A DNA stretch of 64,000 bases from the NCBI RefSeq assembly GCF_030541005.1, contig NZ_JASSVM010000005.1, positions 240,716 through 304,715 on the forward strand. The letters run 5' to 3'. This document shows, piece by piece, positions 39,877 to 50,502 of the stretch. The translations under genes and the position numbers were made by a program. How positions within the stretch are numbered: position 1 is the stretch's first letter; each line of letters starts with the position of its first letter. The DNA comes from Marinobacter sp. SS5-14b. Lineage in GTDB: Bacteria; Pseudomonadota; Gammaproteobacteria; Pseudomonadales; Oleiphilaceae. The notes beneath the pieces are model-generated. The model was not told where the DNA came from and did no database searches. It worked only from the letters and a program-made list of their open reading frames with translations.

Positions 39877-41216
39877 CACAGTGCTCCTGCCAACGCGCGG
39901 AACTGATCTCCGCGGTCGTTATAATCCCGAAACATGTCAAAGCTGGCACAGGCAGGCGATAACAGTACGCGGTCACCGGAACGGGCCAGGCGGCGGGCGG
40001 CTGTCACGGCTTCTTCCAGGCTGCCAGCCTGGATTGTCTCAACACCGTTGCCCACGGCCCGGGCAACGGCTTCAGCATCCCGGCCTATCAACACCACCGA
40101 ACGGCAATGCCGACTCACTGGCTCAGCCAGTGGCGCGAAATCGGCACCTTTACCATCACCACCCGCGATCAGAACCACTTTGCCTTGTTCAGGCACGAGA
40201 CTCTCGATGGCGGCAACCGTGGCCCCGACGTTGGTACCTTTGGAATCATTGATGTATTCAACGCCATCCAGCTTTCGGACAAACTCGCAGCGATGGGGCA
40301 GTCCGGCGAACTGCCGGGCTACCGTCAACATCGGCTCCATGGGCAGGCCGGCCGCGTGCCCCAGTGCCAGTGCGGCCATCACGTTGCTGATATTGTGACG
40401 CCCCATCAGCTTCAGCTCGCTGGCCAGCAACAAGTTATCGAAACCGTGGGTAATCCAGATGCCCTGATCATCTTCGCGCGTGCTGAAAGTATCCGGATTC
40501 ACCCGATTGAAGCCAAAGCACAGGAATCGCAGGGTATCCCTGGCCATCGGGGTACTAAGGGCGTCATCCAGATTCACAATGGCATTTTTGCAGCCGCGAT
40601 AAATCCGCTGTTTTGCCTGAAAATACGCCATCTTGTCAGGGTAACGATCCATGTGATCGTCGCTGACATTGAGTACCGTGGCGGCCAGGGCATTCAATTC
40701 GTCCGTGGTTTCCAGCTGAAAGCTCGACACTTCCAGCACATACAAATCGGCGCCCTTGCCTAGCAGTTCGAGTGCCGGTGTGCCGATATTGCCACCCACC
40801 TGAACCTTGCGGCCGGCTGCCGCCGCCATTTCACCAACCAGAGTTGTGACTGTGGTTTTTCCGTTGGAGCCCGTGATCGCGATAATCGGCGCATCGGCGG
40901 CGTCGGCAAAGAGATCGATATCTCCACGGATAAGGGCTCCCCGATCCGCAGCGGCTGCGATCGCCGGCTCTGTAATACTGATACCCGGGCTGACGACCAG
41001 TTCACCAAAACCAGAGAACAGGTCCTGGTCGAACTCACCCAGATACACCGGCACACCTGGCCAGCCATCTCGCAGTTCCTGAAGCCCCGGAGGGTTGTCC
41101 CGGCTGTCTGCTACGGCGATCTCTCTGCCCAGTCCGGACAGATAACGCACGCAAGAGAGCCCGGTTTTACCGAGCCCTACTATCAATGTGCGACGATCCG
41201 AAACAATGACACTCAT
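39876..41216 (-). CDS. murD: UDP-N-acetylmuramoyl-L-alanine-D-glutamate ligase
   Basis: MurD adds D-glutamate to the muramoyl peptide. The 446 residues contain LIVGLGKTGLSCVRYL, the P-loop ITGSNGKTTVTTL, YINDSKGTNVGATVAAIE and the C-terminal LLSPACASFDMFRDYNDRGDQF. Length fits the family (438 in E. coli). It follows mraY by 15 bases. Confidence 0.97.
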   Translation of the reverse strand: MSVIVSDRRTLIVGLGKTGLSCVRYLSGLGREIAVADSRDNPPGLQELRDGWPGVPVYLGEFDQDLFSGFGELVVSPGISITEPAIAAAADRGALIRGDIDLFADAADAPIIAITGSNGKTTVTTLVGEMAAAAGRKVQVGGNIGTPALELLGKGADLYVLEVSSFQLETTDELNALAATVLNVSDDHMDRYPDKMAYFQAKQRIYRGCKNAIVNLDDALSTPMARDTLRFLCFGFNRVNPDTFSTREDDQGIWITHGFDNLLLASELKLMGRHNISNVMAALALGHAAGLPMEPMLTVARQFAGLPHRCEFVRKLDGVEYINDSKGTNVGATVAAIESLVPEQGKVVLIAGGDGKGADFAPLAEPVSRHCRSVVLIGRDAEAVARAVGNGVETIQAGSLEEAVTAARRLARSGDRVLLSPACASFDMFRDYNDRGDQFRALAGAL

Positions 41217-41231
41217 AGCCGTAGCAACGTC

Positions 41232-42317
41232 CTATCGGATTTTCAGACTGGCGAGGCCAATCAGAACCAGAACCACTGTAATGACCCAGAAGCGCACGAT
41301 TACCCGTGGCTCAGGCCAACCCTTCAATTCAAAATGATGATGCAGCGGCGCCATCCGGAATATCCGGCGGCCGGTCAGGCGGAACGAGGCCACCTGAAGA
41401 ATCACCGACACGGTTTCCATCACAAACACACCGCCCATGATGAACAAGACAATTTCCTGCCGGACAATCACCGCCACCACGCCGAGTGCTGCCCCCAGCG
41501 CCAGTGCACCCACATCACCCATGAACACCTGGGCCGGATAGGTGTTGAACCACAAAAATCCGAGGCCAGCCCCCACCAGAGCGCAGCAGAATACAATCAA
41601 CTCACCTGCACCAGGCAGCTGGGGTATCAGCAGGTAGTTCGCAAACTGCGCATGGCCGGACACATAGGCAAAAACCGCCAAAGCGCCCGCAACCATGACG
41701 GTCGGCATAATGGCAAGACCATCCAGACCGTCCGTCAAATTGACGGCATTACTGCTGCCGACAATCACGAAGTAGGTCAACAGAATGAACATCACCGGCC
41801 CGAGCGTGAGCGACACATCCTTCAGAAACGGCAGGTACAACGAGGTTTCCTGGGGCAGCGACGCTGTGGAATAAAGGATCACCGCCGCCGCCGCGCCAAT
41901 CAGGGATTGCCAGAAATACTTCCAGCGGCCCGGAAGGCCTCGCGGATTGCGCTCAACAACTTTGCGGTAATCATCAACCCAGCCAATCGCACCAAACAGC
42001 AGAGTAACCAGCAACACTGTCCAGACATAACGGTTGCTGAGGTCTGCCCACAGCAGTGTGGAGACCGCAATGGCGACCAGGATCAGCGCACCGCCCATGG
42101 TCGGCGTACCCGCTTTGCTGAGATGGGTTTGCGGACCATCGTCGCGAACCGCCTGGCCAATCTGGTACTGGCTGAGCTTTCGGATCATCACCGGGCCAAT
42201 CAGCAACGAAATCAACAGCGCCGTCAGAACGCCAAGAATGGCGCGCACGGTCAAATACTGAAACACCGTCAGCGCAGAAAAATGTTGAGATAGAACCTCT
42301 GTCAGCCAGAGCAGCAT
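41232..42317 (-). CDS. mraY: Phospho-MurNAc-pentapeptide transferase
   Basis: MraY transfers phospho-MurNAc-pentapeptide to undecaprenyl phosphate to make lipid I. The 361 residues have ten membrane helices expected, with [29 protein letters not shown], the conserved Asp in [11 protein letters not shown], and the C-terminal [14 protein letters not shown]. It overlaps the murF end by 16 bases. The isoprenoid carrier it uses derives from the IspA/Dxs route elsewhere in the window. Confidence 0.97.
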   Translation of the reverse strand: MLLWLTEVLSQHFSALTVFQYLTVRAILGVLTALLISLLIGPVMIRKLSQYQIGQAVRDDGPQTHLSKAGTPTMGGALILVAIAVSTLLWADLSNRYVWTVLLVTLLFGAIGWVDDYRKVVERNPRGLPGRWKYFWQSLIGAAAAVILYSTASLPQETSLYLPFLKDVSLTLGPVMFILLTYFVIVGSSNAVNLTDGLDGLAIMPTVMVAGALAVFAYVSGHAQFANYLLIPQLPGAGELIVFCCALVGAGLGFLWFNTYPAQVFMGDVGALALGAALGVVAVIVRQEIVLFIMGGVFVMETVSVILQVASFRLTGRRIFRMAPLHHHFELKGWPEPRVIVRFWVITVVLVLIGLASLKIR

Positions 42318-43699
42318 GCGTTTGTCACCTTTTTCTGAATTCCCTCCACCACGCGATCCATGGCGGAACTGCGAGAACCTTTCACCAGCACGGTCATCGT
42401 GCCAGGCCTGCCATCCAGGATGGCGTTGACGGCCAGCTCATGACTCTGAAATTGTTCGGCACTCGGCCCGAAACCGTCGGTATATCCTTCGCCACCGGAA
42501 CCAACCACCAGTAAACGGTCAATACCCTTTTGTTTTGCGTGGGCGCCCACTTCCCGATGCAAATCATCAGCGTGTGGACCAAGCTCCGCCATGGCGCCCA
42601 GAACCGCGACGCGAACACCCGAATAGCCAGACAAAACATCCAGTGCGGCCTTCATGGACGCCGGATTGGCGTTATAGCTGTCGTCAATCAACGTCAGGCC
42701 CTGCGTCGGCGTCAGTACCTGGAGCCGCCCTTTGACGGCCTCAACACGACTCAGCCCCTGCAGCAACTGCTCATCCGTCGCCCCAAGCGACCGACAGGCA
42801 GCAATCGCCAGCAACGCATTGGAGACGTTGTGCTCACCGACAAGCGGCACCGAAACGTCACAATGCCAGTCGCCGGGGCCACAAACGTCCATGGTCAGCT
42901 TCTGGTCAGCCGCAGTGCGAACCGAGGCCCGGTAATCTGCCTCCGGGTGGTCCTGCCGTGACACACAGACTACCCGGCGCTTTCCAGCGCGCGCGCGCCA
43001 TTGCTCAAAGGCCGGATCGTCACGATTGAGCACCACCACACCGTCCTCGGCAACACCATCAATAATTTCCCCCTTGGCCGTCACGATATTCTGATAACTG
43101 CCAAACCCCTCCAGATGCGCTTGACCCGCGTTGGTCAGAATCGCCACCCGAGGGCGCACAATGGCAACCGTATGAGCAATCTCGCCCAGGCCACTGGCTC
43201 CAAGTTCGATAGCACCATATTCGTGCTGTGGCGCCAGCCGGAACATCGTCAACGGAACGCCAATGTGGTTGTTCAGATTACCTTCCGTCGCCAGCGTCGC
43301 CCCCATCGTTTCCAGGATGCACGATGTCATCTGGCGCACGGTTGTCTTACCACTGCTCCCGGTAATCGCAACCAGCCGGGCATGGCTTTGATTACGATTA
43401 CCCGCAGCCAGATTCGCCAGGGCTGCCACCGTGTCTTTGACAACAAGCTGAGGCATGGCCACAGACTCATCAGGGGTGTCGACGACTGCCGCAACGGCTC
43501 CCAGGGCCTTGGCCTGCTCAAGGAAGCAGTGGCCGTCAAAACGGTCGCCACGCAGCGCCACGTAGAGCTGGCCCTCTTCCAATTCACGAGTATCGGTAGA
43601 TACACCGGTGAACTGCAGAGATTCCACATCAACCGGCGTACCCGCCAGGACGGCATCCAGCCAGCGACAAGCTTCCGCTAGCGAGAAGGCGCGCATCAT
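42302..43699 (-). CDS. murF: UDP-MurNAc-tripeptide-D-alanyl-D-alanine ligase
   Basis: MurF adds D-Ala-D-Ala (from DdlB) to complete the pentapeptide. The 465 residues show [29 protein letters not shown]-loop [15 protein letters not shown], and [18 protein letters not shown]. The frame begins with two ATG codons (43699 and 43696); the former overlaps murE by ATGA (four bases). Confidence 0.96.
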   Translation of the reverse strand: MMRAFSLAEACRWLDAVLAGTPVDVESLQFTGVSTDTRELEEGQLYVALRGDRFDGHCFLEQAKALGAVAAVVDTPDESVAMPQLVVKDTVAALANLAAGNRNQSHARLVAITGSSGKTTVRQMTSCILETMGATLATEGNLNNHIGVPLTMFRLAPQHEYGAIELGASGLGEIAHTVAIVRPRVAILTNAGQAHLEGFGSYQNIVTAKGEIIDGVAEDGVVVLNRDDPAFEQWRARAGKRRVVCVSRQDHPEADYRASVRTAADQKLTMDVCGPGDWHCDVSVPLVGEHNVSNALLAIAACRSLGATDEQLLQGLSRVEAVKGRLQVLTPTQGLTLIDDSYNANPASMKAALDVLSGYSGVRVAVLGAMAELGPHADDLHREVGAHAKQKGIDRLLVVGSGGEGYTDGFGPSAEQFQSHELAVNAILDGRPGTMTVLVKGSRSSAMDRVVEGIQKKVTNACCSG

Positions 43700-45180
43700 G
43701 CCACACCTCCATTAAGGTTCAGGTGGTGGCGGACCTGCTCGGCATCACTGAAAGGCAACTTCTGACCTGCGACTTCCTGCCATGCCTCGTGCCCCTTTCC
43801 GGCAACCAGCACCAAATCCTCGGGGCCGGCCAGCGCAACCGCTTCGGCAATAGCGCGGGCCCGGTCGTGCACCACCCGATAGTCATTGCCCCCGGAAAAG
43901 CCTGTAACAATGTCAGCCGCTATCCGGGCCGGATCTTCTGAACGAGGGTTGTCATCCGTTACGATGACCAGATCTGCACGCTTCTCGGCTTCAGCGGCCA
44001 TTTCCGGGCGCTTACCCGGATCGCGATCGCCGCCACACCCGAACACACAAATCAGCCTGCCTTTGGCATGGGGCCGAAGCGCCGCCAGTGCGTTGGCCAA
44101 AGCATCCGGCGTGTGGGCGTAGTCCACGACAACGTGCCTGCCGTCAGCAGCGGTAAACCGCTCCAGGCGGCCTGGCGGCGGCGATAACCGTGAACAGGCC
44201 TCAACGGCTCGATCCAGAGGCACACCGAGTGTCAGCACCGTCGCCAGAGACGCCAGTACATTGCTGGCGTTGAAACTTCCGAGCAACGGCGCCTGCAATT
44301 CAAATTCACCCCACTGGCCATCCACGAGTGCACGGAAACCCGACTCGGTCGGGGTAAATTCCTTTAGCCACAATTCAGTCTGGGCTTCATGCAGGCTATA
44401 CCGGACCCTGTCACACAGACCCTCAAGTTGCCGGTAAAGCTGACGCCCGAACGGATCATCAAAATTGATCACGGAGAAATGCAGCTCCTCGCGCTGGAAC
44501 AACCGGGCCTTGGCCTCGCCATAGGCCTCCATGGTGCCGTGATAATCCAGATGGTCACGGGTAAGATTGGTAAAAACCGCCCCGGTCATGGTTAATTTGT
44601 CGATGCGGCCCTGATCCAGAGCGTGGGACGACACCTCCATCACCGCTGCCCGGCCACCATCCCGATGAATACGGCTCAACACCCGGTTGACCTGAACCAC
44701 ATCCGGAGTGGTATGAGTCGCTGGCTGCATGCTCCCGGGCATTCCGTACCCGAGGGTGCCCAGAACACCACAAGGTGTTCCGGTTTCTCTCAGCAGCTGC
44801 GAGATGTACTGGGTGACCGAGGTCTTGCCATTGGTTCCGGTAACACCAATCACCCGTAAATGGCGGGACGGATGTTCAAAAAACCGCGTGGCTACCCGGC
44901 CCAGCTGAGATCGCAAACCCACCACCGGAACGATCAGTGCACCCTGCCTTTCATGGCACTCTTTTGCGTCCACGGACTCCAGCAAAATGGCCGTTGCACC
45001 GGCGGCAATCGCCTGATCAACATAATGTTCGGCAGGCGTTTGCGCACCAGCAAGAGCAACAAACGCGTCGCCCGTTCGTACCGAGCGACTGTCCGTCTGC
45101 AGGCCATGAATAGTGACATCGAAAACCGACGGCACGTCCACAATCCCCTGCAGCAGAGTGCTGATAGATGTGATGCACAT
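43696..45180 (-). CDS. murE: UDP-MurNAc-L-Ala-D-Glu-2,6-diaminopimelate ligase
   Basis: MurE adds meso-diaminopimelate to the peptide. The 494 residues contain LQTDSRSVRTGDAFVALAG, GVTGTNGKTSVTQYISQLL, and DNPRSEDPARIAADIVTGF, the DNPR motif being typical of the diaminopimelate-specific enzyme. The frame is open to 45210, but ATG 45180 has GAGAGGGG nine bases upstream and is preferred. It lies four bases after ftsI. Confidence 0.97.
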   Translation of the reverse strand: MCITSISTLLQGIVDVPSVFDVTIHGLQTDSRSVRTGDAFVALAGAQTPAEHYVDQAIAAGATAILLESVDAKECHERQGALIVPVVGLRSQLGRVATRFFEHPSRHLRVIGVTGTNGKTSVTQYISQLLRETGTPCGVLGTLGYGMPGSMQPATHTTPDVVQVNRVLSRIHRDGGRAAVMEVSSHALDQGRIDKLTMTGAVFTNLTRDHLDYHGTMEAYGEAKARLFQREELHFSVINFDDPFGRQLYRQLEGLCDRVRYSLHEAQTELWLKEFTPTESGFRALVDGQWGEFELQAPLLGSFNASNVLASLATVLTLGVPLDRAVEACSRLSPPPGRLERFTAADGRHVVVDYAHTPDALANALAALRPHAKGRLICVFGCGGDRDPGKRPEMAAEAEKRADLVIVTDDNPRSEDPARIAADIVTGFSGGNDYRVVHDRARAIAEAVALAGPEDLVLVAGKGHEAWQEVAGQKLPFSDAEQVRHHLNLNGGVA

Positions 45181-45184
45181 GGCG

Positions 45185-46936
45185 CTAACCCCTCTCTCCG
45201 GATGCCGCACGCGGAGACTTTGCCCCGGTGACTTCCAGCTCAGGCTTCACATTCAGCAGTCGCAATGCATCTCCCATCACCCGGGCAAAGACCGGCGCCG
45301 CCACTTCACCGCCGTAATATTCCCCGGATTGAGGCGCATCAACGGCCACAACCGTTACAATTCTCGGATCGTCTACCGGAGCCATTCCAGCAAAAATGGC
45401 TTTATACATGCTGTCTTCGTAGCCCTGCGAACCCACCAGGTGAACCGTTCCTGTTTTCCCCCCTGCTGCGTAAAGCGCGGGTTGAGCCCGGCCGCCAGTG
45501 CCCCGGGCGACGGCTTCCTTCAACATATTCCGTACGGCAAGAGTGACACCCTCTGACAAAACACGCTGGCCTTCCGGCGGCCGATCCTGCTTCATCAGGC
45601 TCACCGGATACCGGATTCCACCATTCGCGATCACCATGTAAGCCTGAGCCAGCTGCAGAGCGTTCACGCTTACCCCATAGCCGTAGGAGAGGGTTGACTC
45701 CTCGACCGGCCGCCACTTTGGAGGCGCGGGTAAAACACCAACGGCTTCCCCCGGGAAGCCGATGCCAGTTGCCTGCCCAAGACCCATTCGGGCAAAGAGA
45801 TTCCTCAACGTATCTCCGCCCAGATCTGTGGCTATCTTGCTGACACCCACGTTGCTTGATTTAACGATGATTTCCGTGAGATCCATAACACCGTAATTTC
45901 GATGATCACGAATCGTGAAACGTCCGAATCTGCGGTAGCCCGGCGAGGTATCCACGGTGCTGTTGACCTTGTACTTGCCGGACTCCAGAGCCGCAGCGAT
46001 AGTCAGCGGTTTCATCGTCGAGCCAGGCTCAAACAAATCGGTAATCGCCTTATTACGCAGATTTTCAGCCGCCAGCTGGGAACGGTCATTCGGGTTGTAG
46101 GAACCCTGATTGACCATGGCCAGCACTTCACCCGTGTCCACATCCAGCATGACCAGCGTGCCGCCCCGGGCATTATGTGCATTGACGACAGCCTTGAGCT
46201 CCCGGTAAGCAAGGTACTGGAGGCGCAGATCGATACTCAGCTCCAGATCCTTCCCGGGCTTGGCATCGCGAATGAGCATCAAGTCTTTGATCACACGGCC
46301 ACGATTATCTTTCAGCACCCGCTTCGCACCCGGTTCGCCAGCCAGCCACTGGTTATAGGCCAGCTCAATGCCTTCCTGACCTTTTTCATCGATACTTGTA
46401 AAACCAACAACGTGGGCGGTCACTTCGCCTGCCGGGTAGTAACGCCGGTATTCCTGCCGGGCGTAAATACCCCCAACCCCCAACGCAAGCGCATCTCTGG
46501 CCAGGGCCGGCTGAACTTTTCTTCGCAGGTAGATAAACTCCCGGCCGGCATAGTCGCGAAGCCGCTGGCGCAAATCACCTTCCGGCATCTCAAGAATTCT
46601 CGCCAGCACCGCCAGCTGAGGATCTTCAGGGTCGGTTTCTGATGGGTTGGCCCACACGGTTTGCACCGGCGTACTGACGGCAAGGGGTTCACCATGTCGA
46701 TCGGTTACAACACCACGGTGGGCATCAATCGATTCCACACGAATGGTGCGGACGTCGCCCTGCTTGCGCAGAAAGTCATTATCCACCACATGAAGATCTG
46801 TCAGGCGCCAGCCAATACCCAGCACAACAAGCAGAAAAACGCCCAGCACAGAGCCGAAGCGCCAGGCCTTCAATCCTGCCGACACTCGCTGTACCCAGCT
46901 TGTTGTCTGTTTGCTCCGACCGGACAAATTGGCCAC
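45185..46936 (-). CDS. ftsI: Penicillin-binding protein 3, septal transpeptidase
   Basis: FtsI crosslinks septal peptidoglycan beside FtsW. The 583 residues have one N-terminal membrane helix (about 27-46), then a pedestal domain and a transpeptidase domain with SxxK in EPGSTMKPL, SSN in IVKSSNVGVSKI, and KTG in GGKTGTVHLVG. The start is GTG at 46936; no better start is nearby. It is 15 bases from ftsL. Confidence 0.96.
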   Translation of the reverse strand: MANLSGRSKQTTSWVQRVSAGLKAWRFGSVLGVFLLVVLGIGWRLTDLHVVDNDFLRKQGDVRTIRVESIDAHRGVVTDRHGEPLAVSTPVQTVWANPSETDPEDPQLAVLARILEMPEGDLRQRLRDYAGREFIYLRRKVQPALARDALALGVGGIYARQEYRRYYPAGEVTAHVVGFTSIDEKGQEGIELAYNQWLAGEPGAKRVLKDNRGRVIKDLMLIRDAKPGKDLELSIDLRLQYLAYRELKAVVNAHNARGGTLVMLDVDTGEVLAMVNQGSYNPNDRSQLAAENLRNKAITDLFEPGSTMKPLTIAAALESGKYKVNSTVDTSPGYRRFGRFTIRDHRNYGVMDLTEIIVKSSNVGVSKIATDLGGDTLRNLFARMGLGQATGIGFPGEAVGVLPAPPKWRPVEESTLSYGYGVSVNALQLAQAYMVIANGGIRYPVSLMKQDRPPEGQRVLSEGVTLAVRNMLKEAVARGTGGRAQPALYAAGGKTGTVHLVGSQGYEDSMYKAIFAGMAPVDDPRIVTVVAVDAPQSGEYYGGEVAAPVFARVMGDALRLLNVKPELEVTGAKSPRAASGERG

Positions 46937-46951
46937 CCTGCTGTTGTTTCT

Positions 46952-47356
46952 TTAATTCGCCGCAACGGGCGTCATCAATGGCACCAGCACAATATCCTGG
47001 CGCCCTGGAACCACCATGTTGAATCGCTCAGCCGCCAGTTTTTCAACACGCCCATGGGCACTCAGTGCGCTCTGCTCTAGCAACAACTGGCTCCACTCGC
47101 GCTGATAGGCGTCCCGCTGCCCCTGAAGACTGGACAATGTATTGAACAACTCACGATTCTCATGAGCGCTGATCACAACGCCGATCGCAGACATGGTCAG
47201 CACCATGACCAGCACCAGAGACACCAGCACACGCGGCTCCCTGGTTGTGTCAAAAACAACTCGCGACACACGAACGGCTGAGGCAACGCCCTCACGCATT
47301 CTTTCCTTGTTGAGCCTGACTGTTTTCGTCGGTTGTTCGATTGCTACGGCGCCCAT
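46952..47356 (-). CDS. ftsL: Cell division protein FtsL
   Basis: FtsL forms a trimeric divisome complex with FtsB and FtsQ. The 134 residues have a short cytosolic part, a membrane helix (about 43-63: VLVSLVLVMVLTMSAIGVVIS) and a periplasmic coiled coil (NRELFNTLSSLQGQRDAYQREWSQLLLEQSALS). Position between rsmH and ftsI confirms the call, since the sequence family is weakly conserved. Confidence 0.93.
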   Translation of the reverse strand: MGAVAIEQPTKTVRLNKERMREGVASAVRVSRVVFDTTREPRVLVSLVLVMVLTMSAIGVVISAHENRELFNTLSSLQGQRDAYQREWSQLLLEQSALSAHGRVEKLAAERFNMVVPGRQDIVLVPLMTPVAAN

Positions 47357-47382
47357 GGCGTCTCGCTCCCTTGGGAATTCAC

Positions 47383-48339
47383 TTAAGTTGCTCGTCTTTC
47401 CAGCACCCGCATGACGGCACTGCGGGCCCTGACGTTTTCATCTATCTCGTGTTCGCTGGCTTTACTGGCCTTACCAATCAACCGGAACGACGACTGCATC
47501 TGATCAGCAGTCACCGGCACGCCTTTGGGCACCTTTGGCCCCTGAGCCAGATCTCGCATGAAACGCTTTACAAGTCGGTCTTCCAGCGAATGGAAGCTGA
47601 TCACCACCAGCCGGCCACCAGGGGCAAGCCGATCTGCGGCGACTTTGAGCCCGACCTCCAGATCTTCCAATTCCCGATTGATAAAAATCCGGATAGCCTG
47701 AAAGGTCCGGGTGGCCGGGTGCTTGTGCTTTTCTTTCTTTGGCACAGCCTCAGCAACCAGCTCAGCGAGTTGCCGGGTGGTTTCGAGAGGCTCCTCGACC
47801 CTGCGCTGCACAACCAGACGAGCGATGCGACGAGAAAACTTCTCTTCGCCATATCGAAAGATGACATCTGCGATTTCCTTCTCGTCCGCATGCGCCAGCC
47901 ATTGTGCGGCACTCGGCGCCTGCTGCGGATTCATCCGCATATCCAACGGCCCGTCTCGCATGAAGGAGAACCCGCGCGCTGCGTCATCCAGCTGAGGTGA
48001 AGAAACCCCAAGATCCATCAACACACCATTCACCACAGGCCACTGCTGAGCGTTTAGCGCATCTGACAACTCGGCAAACGATCCGTGGTACCCGTTAAAA
48101 CGGTGATCGCTGGCCGCCAACGCCTCTGCGACACGAATAGCTTCCGGATCCTTGTCGATGCCGAGCAGCCGACCATCAGCATTCAACTGCCCCAGGATCA
48201 GGCCACTGTGACCGCCACGACCGAAGGTTGCGTCTACGTAACGGCCTGCAGGGTCGTTAACCAGATAGTCAACGGCTTCATCGAGCAGGACTGAGCGGTG
48301 CCTGAAACTCTGGTCGGATGCTGTGTCTGATCCGGTCAT
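47383..48339 (-). CDS. rsmH: 16S rRNA m4C1402 methyltransferase
   Basis: RsmH (MraW) methylates N4 of C1402 of 16S rRNA. The same base's ribose is methylated by RsmI, also encoded in this window (49486). The 318 residues contain [29 protein letters not shown] and [30 protein letters not shown], the SAM-binding and catalytic regions. Its start overlaps mraZ by four bases. Confidence 0.97.
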   Translation of the reverse strand: MTGSDTASDQSFRHRSVLLDEAVDYLVNDPAGRYVDATFGRGGHSGLILGQLNADGRLLGIDKDPEAIRVAEALAASDHRFNGYHGSFAELSDALNAQQWPVVNGVLMDLGVSSPQLDDAARGFSFMRDGPLDMRMNPQQAPSAAQWLAHADEKEIADVIFRYGEEKFSRRIARLVVQRRVEEPLETTRQLAELVAEAVPKKEKHKHPATRTFQAIRIFINRELEDLEVGLKVAADRLAPGGRLVVISFHSLEDRLVKRFMRDLAQGPKVPKGVPVTADQMQSSFRLIGKASKASEHEIDENVRARSAVMRVLERRAT

Positions 48340-48788
48340 AGCGAAAGCGCCTCCATTTCCGGCGGCATATCGTCATCACCAGAAGACTCATCCAACCAGG
48401 TAAACCAGCGTTCTTCGCTCCAGAGCTCGAACTTCTTACCTTGGCCGATCAGCATCAGTTTCTTTTCCAGGTGCGCGTAATTTCTAAGTGTCGGCGGCAC
48501 GAGAATTCGACCCGCCGAATCCAGCTCCATCTGCGCAGCGTTACCAAGGATCAGGCGCTGCAAGCGGCGAGCGGCTTTATTCATATTGGGCAGCGCTTCA
48601 ATTTTAGTGCGCAACGTTTCCCATTCGGGCTCGGGATACAGCAGCAAACAGCGTTCTTCATCAACGTTGGCGGTCAGAACAATACGGCCACCACAAAGCT
48701 GCGCAAGCTCTTCGCGCACCTTTGTCGGAATCGCCAGGCGACCCTTCGCGTCCATATTGATGGCATGACTGCCAAAAAAGTTGCTCAT
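48336..48788 (-). CDS. mraZ: Transcriptional regulator MraZ
   Basis: MraZ binds repeats upstream of its own gene and, in E. coli, represses the dcw operon. The 150 residues have two AbrB/SpoVT-like beta barrels with the DxxR signatures in [20 protein letters not shown] and [19 protein letters not shown]. It is the first gene of the cluster, and matching boxes (GTGG repeats) stand upstream at 48814-48848. Confidence 0.97.
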   Translation of the reverse strand: MSNFFGSHAINMDAKGRLAIPTKVREELAQLCGGRIVLTANVDEERCLLLYPEPEWETLRTKIEALPNMNKAARRLQRLILGNAAQMELDSAGRILVPPTLRNYAHLEKKLMLIGQGKKFELWSEERWFTWLDESSGDDDMPPEMEALSL

Positions 48789-48813
48789 TTACGCCGTATC
48801 CAAGGCTGTTATT

Positions 48814-48848
48814 TCCACAAAAAACCACTAGAAACCACTTTTTCCCAC
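48814..48848 (-). promoter_or_regulatory. MraZ operator: four GTGG boxes with a 10-base period
   Basis: Read leftward there are GTGGG, GTGGT, GTGGT and GTGGA, starting at 48848, 48838, 48828 and 48818, an exact 10-base period. MraZ in E. coli binds tandem TGGG repeats separated by five bases between the mra promoter and mraZ; the placement here agrees. Between promoter (-10 at 48857) and mraZ start (48788), all on one face of the helix. Confidence 0.8.
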
Positions 48849-48856
48849 TTCCGCAC

Positions 48857-48885
48857 ACTATAGAAACACGCAAAAGACAATGCAA
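48857..48885 (-). promoter_or_regulatory. dcw cluster promoter upstream of mraZ
   Basis: Leftward: -35 TTGCAT (48880-48885), 17-base spacer, -10 TATAGT (48857-48862), giving a start near 48850, just where the MraZ boxes begin. Confidence 0.7.
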
Positions 48886-49095
48886 GCGCCGCAATCGACA
48901 CCTCATCGACAAAAGTTCCTTTAATGACAATAGGTTACAAAAGGGAAACGAAAATCACGGTTAAAAAGTCGTAAAGAAAGAGTGGAAAAACAAGTACCTG
49001 CAGTTAACTCTGAAGAGCCAGTCTAGGGCTTAAGATTTTTTGGCTATAAACGCCAGATTGTGAGAAGGGCACACATTACGTATCGAAAGGAAAAA
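48886..49095. other. AT-rich noncoding region between mra promoter and rnpB
   Basis: This stretch is markedly richer in A and T than the flanking genes, with several A-runs. I see no gene, tRNA or clear additional promoter. It may act as an UP-type region for the mra promoter, but that is inference. Confidence 0.5.
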
Positions 49096-49448
49096 TGGCG
49101 AGCTCGCCGATAAGCCGGGTTCTGTCTTGGACAGTCATTCATCTAGGGCCTGCGTCACCACAGGCCTCAAGCAACCTACCCGAATCCAGCGCGGGCCACG
49201 CCAACGGATTCCTATTTGGTCTTGCTCCAGGTGGGGTTTACCATCGCCGTGAACTGTTGCCAGCCACGCGGTGCGCTCTTACCGCACCATTTCAACCTTA
49301 CCGGCGCCCGAAGGCACGTAGGCGGTATACTTTCTGTTGCACTTTCCGTCGGCTCGCGCCGCCCAGGCGTTACCTGGCACCTTGCCCTGCGGAGCCCGGA
49401 CTTTCCTCCCCCGGTAAAACCGGCGGCGACTGTCTGGCGAGCTCGGCG
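49096..49448 (-). ncRNA. rnpB: RNase P RNA, bacterial type A
   Basis: The catalytic RNA of RNase P, which matures tRNA 5' ends. Read leftward, it has the conserved start CCAGACAGTCGCCGC, then GAGGAAAGTCCGGGCTCC, TGCCAGGTAACGCCTGGG, and near the 3' end AGAACCCGGCTTATCGG, the hallmarks of type A RNase P RNA. The two ends pair as a long P1 helix (around CGAGCTCG). A T5 run follows immediately, so P1 may double as the terminator stem. Exact ends are estimated to a few bases. Confidence 0.93.
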
Positions 49449-49485
49449 CTGACAATACCCCTGCAAAGATCTCCACGCAAGTGCT

Positions 49486-50355
49486 TTAATCGCTCTTGAG
49501 CGCGAGCGCGCGCTGGTAAAGCTCGTTTTTACCCAGCCCGCTCACTTCAGCTACAATCCTGGCCGCCTTTTTTACCGGTAGCTCTTCCACCAGGAGTGCC
49601 AGTAACCTATCCGCATCCACTGAAGCCTCTGCTCCCGGCGCATCAGAGCTCCCCCTAATCATCACCACAAACTCCCCCCGGGAGCCATGAGGATCTTCCT
49701 GAAGGTTCGTTAACACATCCGCTGCCGCGCCGGCGTAAAACGTTTCGAACGCCTTGGTCAACTCCCGCCCAAGCACACACTCACGATCTGAACCGAACAC
49801 CGCCACCACATCTTCCATCAAATCCGTAATACGGTGAGGAGACTCATAAAACACCAAGGTCGCCGGCTGAGAACGGAACCCCTCAAGGGCTGACCTGCGA
49901 CCGACGCGCTTAGCTGGCAGAAACCCTGCAAACAAAAACTGATCCGTGGGCAACCCTGCTGCTGAAAGCGCCGCCACCAGCGCACAGGCCCCAGGAATAG
50001 GCGACACCTTGAAGCCAGCCCCGCGCGCTTCTCTGACCACAATATAACCAGGATCTGAAATAAGCGGAGTCCCTGCGTCCGACACCAGAGCCACGATTTG
50101 CCCGTTCGACAATGCCTCAAGCACACGGCTGACCCGACCCCGCTCGTTGTGGTCATGCAGCGCCAGCATGGGCTTGCTCAACCCCAGGTGCTGCAGCAGC
50201 CTGCCACTGTGACGCGTGTCCTCCGCTGCCACCAGATCCGCTTTCGCCAAAACCTGACGCGCGCGCTCGGATAAATCGTCGAGATTACCGATTGGCGTGG
50301 CAACAACATACAGCATGCCGCTGGCATTCACGGATGCACGCTCTGAACTGGACAT
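49486..50355 (-). CDS. rsmI: 16S rRNA 2'-O-ribose C1402 methyltransferase
   Basis: RsmI methylates the ribose of C1402 in 16S rRNA, partner mark to RsmH. The 289 residues begin near MLYVVATPIGNLDDLSERA and contain VAAEDTRHSGRLLQHLG, VSDAGTPLISDPGYIVVREA, PIPGACALVAALSAAGLPTDQFLFAGFLP and the C-terminal region expected. ATG at 50355 is chosen over a TTG at 50361. It is divergent from lpoA, as is common in this group. Confidence 0.96.
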   Translation of the reverse strand: MSSSERASVNASGMLYVVATPIGNLDDLSERARQVLAKADLVAAEDTRHSGRLLQHLGLSKPMLALHDHNERGRVSRVLEALSNGQIVALVSDAGTPLISDPGYIVVREARGAGFKVSPIPGACALVAALSAAGLPTDQFLFAGFLPAKRVGRRSALEGFRSQPATLVFYESPHRITDLMEDVVAVFGSDRECVLGRELTKAFETFYAGAAADVLTNLQEDPHGSRGEFVVMIRGSSDAPGAEASVDADRLLALLVEELPVKKAARIVAEVSGLGKNELYQRALALKSD

Positions 50356-50502
50356 AGACAAACTCCGGACAATGATTCCTGGACCGCTCGAAATTCCGGC
50401 CCCATGACAGGCACGTCATGTGAAATACGCCGGGAGCTGGTAAACTTGCCACCTAATTAGCGGCATCACAAGCCTAATGATCCGGAGACCACCGAGCCTG
50501 CC

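Noticed and set aside
49095..49499. Open frame of 134 codons across the RNase P RNA
   Set aside because: The sequence is clearly rnpB on the other strand.
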